Assembly: GCA_015680685.1 (NCBI GenBank)
Contig: MNCI01035196.1
Span: 118,681 to 182,680 of the forward strand
Direction of reading: 5' to 3'
DNA: 64,000 nt
Source: Gnetum montanum
Lineage: Eukaryota; Streptophyta; Gnetopsida; Gnetales; Gnetaceae
Every line of letters begins with the position of its first letter. Within the stretch, counting starts at the first letter, position 1. The translations under genes were made by a program, and so were the position numbers. Shown piece after piece: positions 60,897 through 64,000 of the stretch. The notes under the pieces were generated by a model. That model was not told the DNA's origin and did not search any database. It saw only the letters and a list, made by a program, of their open reading frames with translations.

Positions 60897-62476
60897 TGTA
60901 GTGATGTTTTATATTCTTTATTAGTGCCTCCTAAGTCAATCCTCTAGGGACCAAGAAAAAGAGGCCATTGAAACACCAAAAAAAATTGCATATTATAACC
61001 AATCTTCATCATTTAGCTTTCACCCACGAAACCCAAGGGAAAACTTCATTGTAAATGGAAAAATTATAATCTACAGTCGCCAATTTCACATACTTTATAC
61101 TTTTAGGGTTCAAAATTGCCTCATAAGTGGTCAAAGCCTCATTCTTGAAGTGAAAAATGTCACCTAGTTACTATATTTGGGCTTGGGGATCAAAAATTCC
61201 TTTTAGAATGCAAAAAAAAAAAAGTCATTTTGATGGGCTTCATGGGGGTATACATTTTTCTGCACTGGAAACACATGCAGCAGGGGAGATCTCATCAATC
61301 CCAAGGATGAAAGGATGGGGGTTTGAAAACTTTCCCCCTTCAATGTGGAGATCACATGCATAGCCTAGACACTCCCCACCCCTCTTCCCCCAGCATGAAA
61401 GTTTCCCCCCAATGTGGAGTCTTCAACCCTAGTGTAGAAAATTTAATCTCCTAGTGTGAAAGTCACAAAAGCTAAAATTTATCACTTCATGCACTTCAAC
61501 CTTGACTAGTGACTTTAGCAAGTATGGTGAAGAGCTTAGTGTAGAAGATTCATCTCTAGCATGGAAGTGTGCCTTGGTTACTATTTATAATAAATGTAAT
61601 GGCCATGGGAGGAAGCACTTACTATGTATGGTAACCCCCCAAATTTGGACACCCATCTCACCTAAATTTAGCAGCCAATTTGTAGCCATTTTCATAGCCA
61701 AATCATAGCCAATTTGCAATCCCATTCATGGCCCAAAGATCCTATAAAAGCCAACCTCAAGTACCATTCATAGGTTTAGCAATTTTTAGCAAGGTTAAAA
61801 AAATTTAAGCAAAGTTCCAAAAAATTTCTAAGTAAGACACTATTCATAAATCCACACTTCGAGCATTCTTAGGCACTCAAGGGCTCTTGCAAGTTCCCAT
61901 ACTTTCATTCTCTTAAACCCTAGCATGGAAGCATTGTAGCCTTAAGATTTGTAGATTTTATATGTCAATATTGCACTTCTAGGATTCCCAAACCCTAGAA
62001 TGGAGTAATCTGGCATCCAAATTTTCCACTTGTCTCATCCATTGTAGGGACCCAACTTGTAGATCTAAGGTTGCAATACTAAAGGAAGGTTCAATAGCAT
62101 CAAGAGTGGCTTTTCACCCAGATCATGAAGTAGATCACATCAACTTCAATGGGATTTGAACTCTTGCATAAGTGAAACCCATTTATGCTCATCTAGGGAT
62201 CATTTGTACACATTTCTCTAACTTATTGTTTATTCTTTCTCAATAAATTTTTAAGTTGTATTTTTTGTGTTCAAAAATAAATTTATTTTTTGTACATTAT
62301 TTGGATCTATTTTTTTCCCACATTTTTCATTTCATAAGTCCCTAGTTGGTTTGCTGAACTGGCTAGGATGCCTCAAATCCCATTTTTCTCATGGAGGCCT
62401 TGGGGATTTGAGGTTGGGAAATTGCTACATCAAGGATCCTTAGTTTTTCCAATGACTGAGATTTTTAGTTGCAACA
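60897..62476 (+). mobile_element. LTR of family K (copy Q), probable 5' LTR
   Basis: 1,580 bp, TGTAGTGATG to TTGCAACA. The TATA box is at about 61744 (CTATAAAAG) and a poly(A) signal AATAAA near 62240. It is homologous to 36911-35505 in inverse orientation. U3 carries C-rich CCCCC/GTGTGGAG words (about 61320-61440). A decayed iMet-type primer site follows, so it is the 5' LTR of a plus-strand element cut off by H. Confidence 0.65.
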
Positions 62477-62478
62477 AT

Positions 62479-62490
62479 TTTTATCATATC
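62479..62490 (+). promoter_or_regulatory. Possible primer site of K (tRNA-iMet type)
   Basis: TTTTATCATATC matches TGGTATCAGAGC at 8 of 12, with the right offset after the LTR end. Weak on its own. Confidence 0.4.
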
Positions 62491-63010
62491 TATTCTTTTC
62501 ATTGTAGTTGGTAAGCTTTTCTATGATTTTGGCAACCAAAAACTTTGAAGAATCAACATTGGTCTTTCCCCACCTATGACCAAAACTACAATGTGGAAGC
62601 TACAGGTGGTTGGGTTTTGGCTTTTTACAACATTTTTTGTGAAGTTTACAACCCAAAAGCCAACGTTGATATATCTTCCTCTTATTATTTTTTCCTTTAT
62701 ACTAATAAAAATGTTTTCTCTAATTTCCAAAAGTGGGTGGTTAAACTCTTCCATAAGTTGGCTTTCCCCCCATGTTCCCAAGCTAAACAAATTGGTAGCT
62801 AGGAAAAACTAGTATTAGTGGAAACACACCAACTTTTCACTTTGGTTTTTAGCCTTCTCATCATCAATATTGGGTAGGAGTTATGAGATTTTCATAATCT
62901 CACCTCCCTTTTTTCCCCCTTTTGCCATACCCAACATGGAAGTAGTGGGGAGGCTAGTGTTGGTGAGGGCTAAAACTAACTTAATGACCAGATCTACTTT
63001 TATTACAATT
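62491..63010 (+). pseudogene. First coding fragment of K element (Q)
   Basis: The open frame 62545-62802 (85 codons) starts MKNQHWSFPTYDQNY and includes GWVLAFYNIFCEVYNPKA, then a Phe/Tyr-rich part ending KWVVKLFHKLAFPPCS. A pyrimidine-rich stretch with TTGTAG precedes it (about 62490-62509), resembling a splice acceptor. No domain was recognised; by position it is a leader ORF or gag N-terminus. It is cut by the H LTR at about 63011. Confidence 0.4.
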
Positions 63011-63865
63011 TCATGAATCATGGTTTGCCAGGCCCTGATATTGGATCCTTGATATTGGGTACACAATATCACAGCCTGGATAATGATATTGAATACACAA
63101 TATCATGATTCCTATGTAGGCCTATAAATATAGCATTCAGGCGCATAGGAAACAAGTCTTTTTAGTAAGTCTTAGGATAGAGTCATTTTGTTAGTTTTTA
63201 GTTCTTTCCCATGTGCATGCCCACAGTGTGATGATTGTAATTGTATGTAACCTTTGTTTGAGTGTGATGTACTTTGACACACACACAATCGGCAATAAAG
63301 ATCAAGATTAATCCATCATTGTAGCATTCACTTCACTTTTAATTACTTTAATTGTTAATAATTAATTATTTTTTTCTTAGTTTATGTTTCTTTATTATCA
63401 TTTATTATTTTTATTGTTAATGCATAATGAGTACATCTTAATCATAAACATTTAAGTGTAACTACTTGGCAACCCAGTAACGTATCTAGTAGTGCTTAAG
63501 TAATGTGCACTTGGTAAGCCCAAAAGTAGTACATGAGGTTCAAGATGCATACGGATGATTAAGGATGGATTCTCATCACACTTAGGCTAGTTTAGATTTT
63601 GTTTCCTATTTCTTATTAGCTTAAATTAAGATTATTTTTCATTATCTATAGGAGTAGCCTGGTGTTAAGAATCACATCATACACCTCATGCTAGACTAAA
63701 CCATACGTGACAAAGAAAATACTAGTCAATGTGGGAAGATAGCAAACTACAATCAACGTATAACTATCTAGGTGCCACAACTAGTCTATCTATAGATTTT
63801 GACCGAATCATGCGTACACACTCATATTCATATGGTTGAGTGTAGGGGTACTTAGATTCTCATCA
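63011..63865 (+). mobile_element. 5' LTR of element H (family G-like)
   Basis: About 855 bp, decayed start TCATGAATC to TCTCATCA. The U3 has two TGATATTG-(6)-CAATATCA units about 35 bp apart (63057-63115). The TATA box is at 63123-63130 (TATAAATA). AATAAAG is near 63295. It is followed by a primer site and a leader like that of D. The rest of the element lies outside the window. Confidence 0.75.
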
Positions 63866-63866
63866 T

Positions 63867-63884
63867 TGGCACTATTGCTAAGGA
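63867..63884 (+). promoter_or_regulatory. Primer binding site of H (tRNA-Asp type)
   Basis: TGGCACTATTGCTAAGGA matches TGGCGCCGTTGCCGGGGA at 13 of 18. All five differences are C-to-T or G-to-A. Confidence 0.75.
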
Positions 63885-64000
63885 TAGTGCTAGTTATCTA
63901 GATTAGTTATATCATACAAGATCATTGTAACAAAGTATTAACAATATATCTTTTAGAAAAGAGATTCATTTCAATTAAGTCACACATAATTGACAACAAT
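63885..64000 (+). other. Leader of H up to gag start
   Basis: TAGTTATCTAGATTAGTTATA and the closing AAGTCACACA match the D leader (39750-39850) immediately before its gag ATG. The window ends a few bases before the expected start codon. Confidence 0.6.

Overview
This 64 kb window is plant nuclear DNA made almost wholly of old, mutually nested LTR retrotransposons. I found no intact host gene, no tRNA or rRNA gene and no CRISPR array. The DNA is AT-rich and every retrotransposon reading frame is broken by stops and frameshifts. Many changes are C-to-T or G-to-A, as expected for long-methylated, silenced repeats. Two elements of about 13 kb, several LTR families and stacked insertions suggest a very large, slowly purged genome. 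A gymnosperm is my best guess, but that is inference: no species-diagnostic gene is present.

Layout, left to right. Positions 1-1891 hold LTR and gag pieces of a minus-strand element (G), inserted into the gag of element A. Element A (plus strand, 1892-13854; its 5' end lies outside the window) is a Ty3/gypsy element. It carries gag, protease, RT, RNase H, integrase, a 2 kb spacer, a large extra ORF (ORF3) and a 3' LTR. From 13855 to 18726 runs a chromovirus-like Ty3/gypsy pol (C), the older DNA into which A and B inserted. Element B (minus strand, 18727-31834) is a full-length relative of A with both LTRs, a degraded tRNA-Asp primer site, ORF3 and a perfect 5 bp target duplication (GTATA). 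From 31835 to 35504 is unassigned AT-rich DNA.

From 35505 to about 57100 lie parts of a minus-strand Tat-like Ty3/gypsy element (F) with a second, plant-type RNase H. A gag-only Ty1/copia element (E, 37169-50287, probable duplication CCAAC) is inserted in its 3' part. E in turn holds a gag-only Ty3/gypsy element (D, 38683-45847), an internal-deletion relative of A and B. Upstream of F pol are a 30 bp tandem repeat and a degenerate tandem array of about 186 bp units.

From 57673 to about 60103 on the plus strand is a candidate multi-exon gene or transposon ORF with GT-AG introns, cut off by LTR pieces of family K. Positions 60104-62476 hold two K LTRs head to head. The window ends in a 5' LTR of a G-like element (H) with a tRNA-Asp primer site.

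The coding parts do not form a host pathway. They are gag/pol machinery in various states of decay, with two gag-only passengers (D and E) that would have needed enzymes in trans. The most interesting material is ORF3 shared by A and B, the paired gag-only elements, the 186 bp array, the spliced-looking ORF at 57.7-60.1 kb, and the repeat or palindrome clusters inside several LTR promoters.
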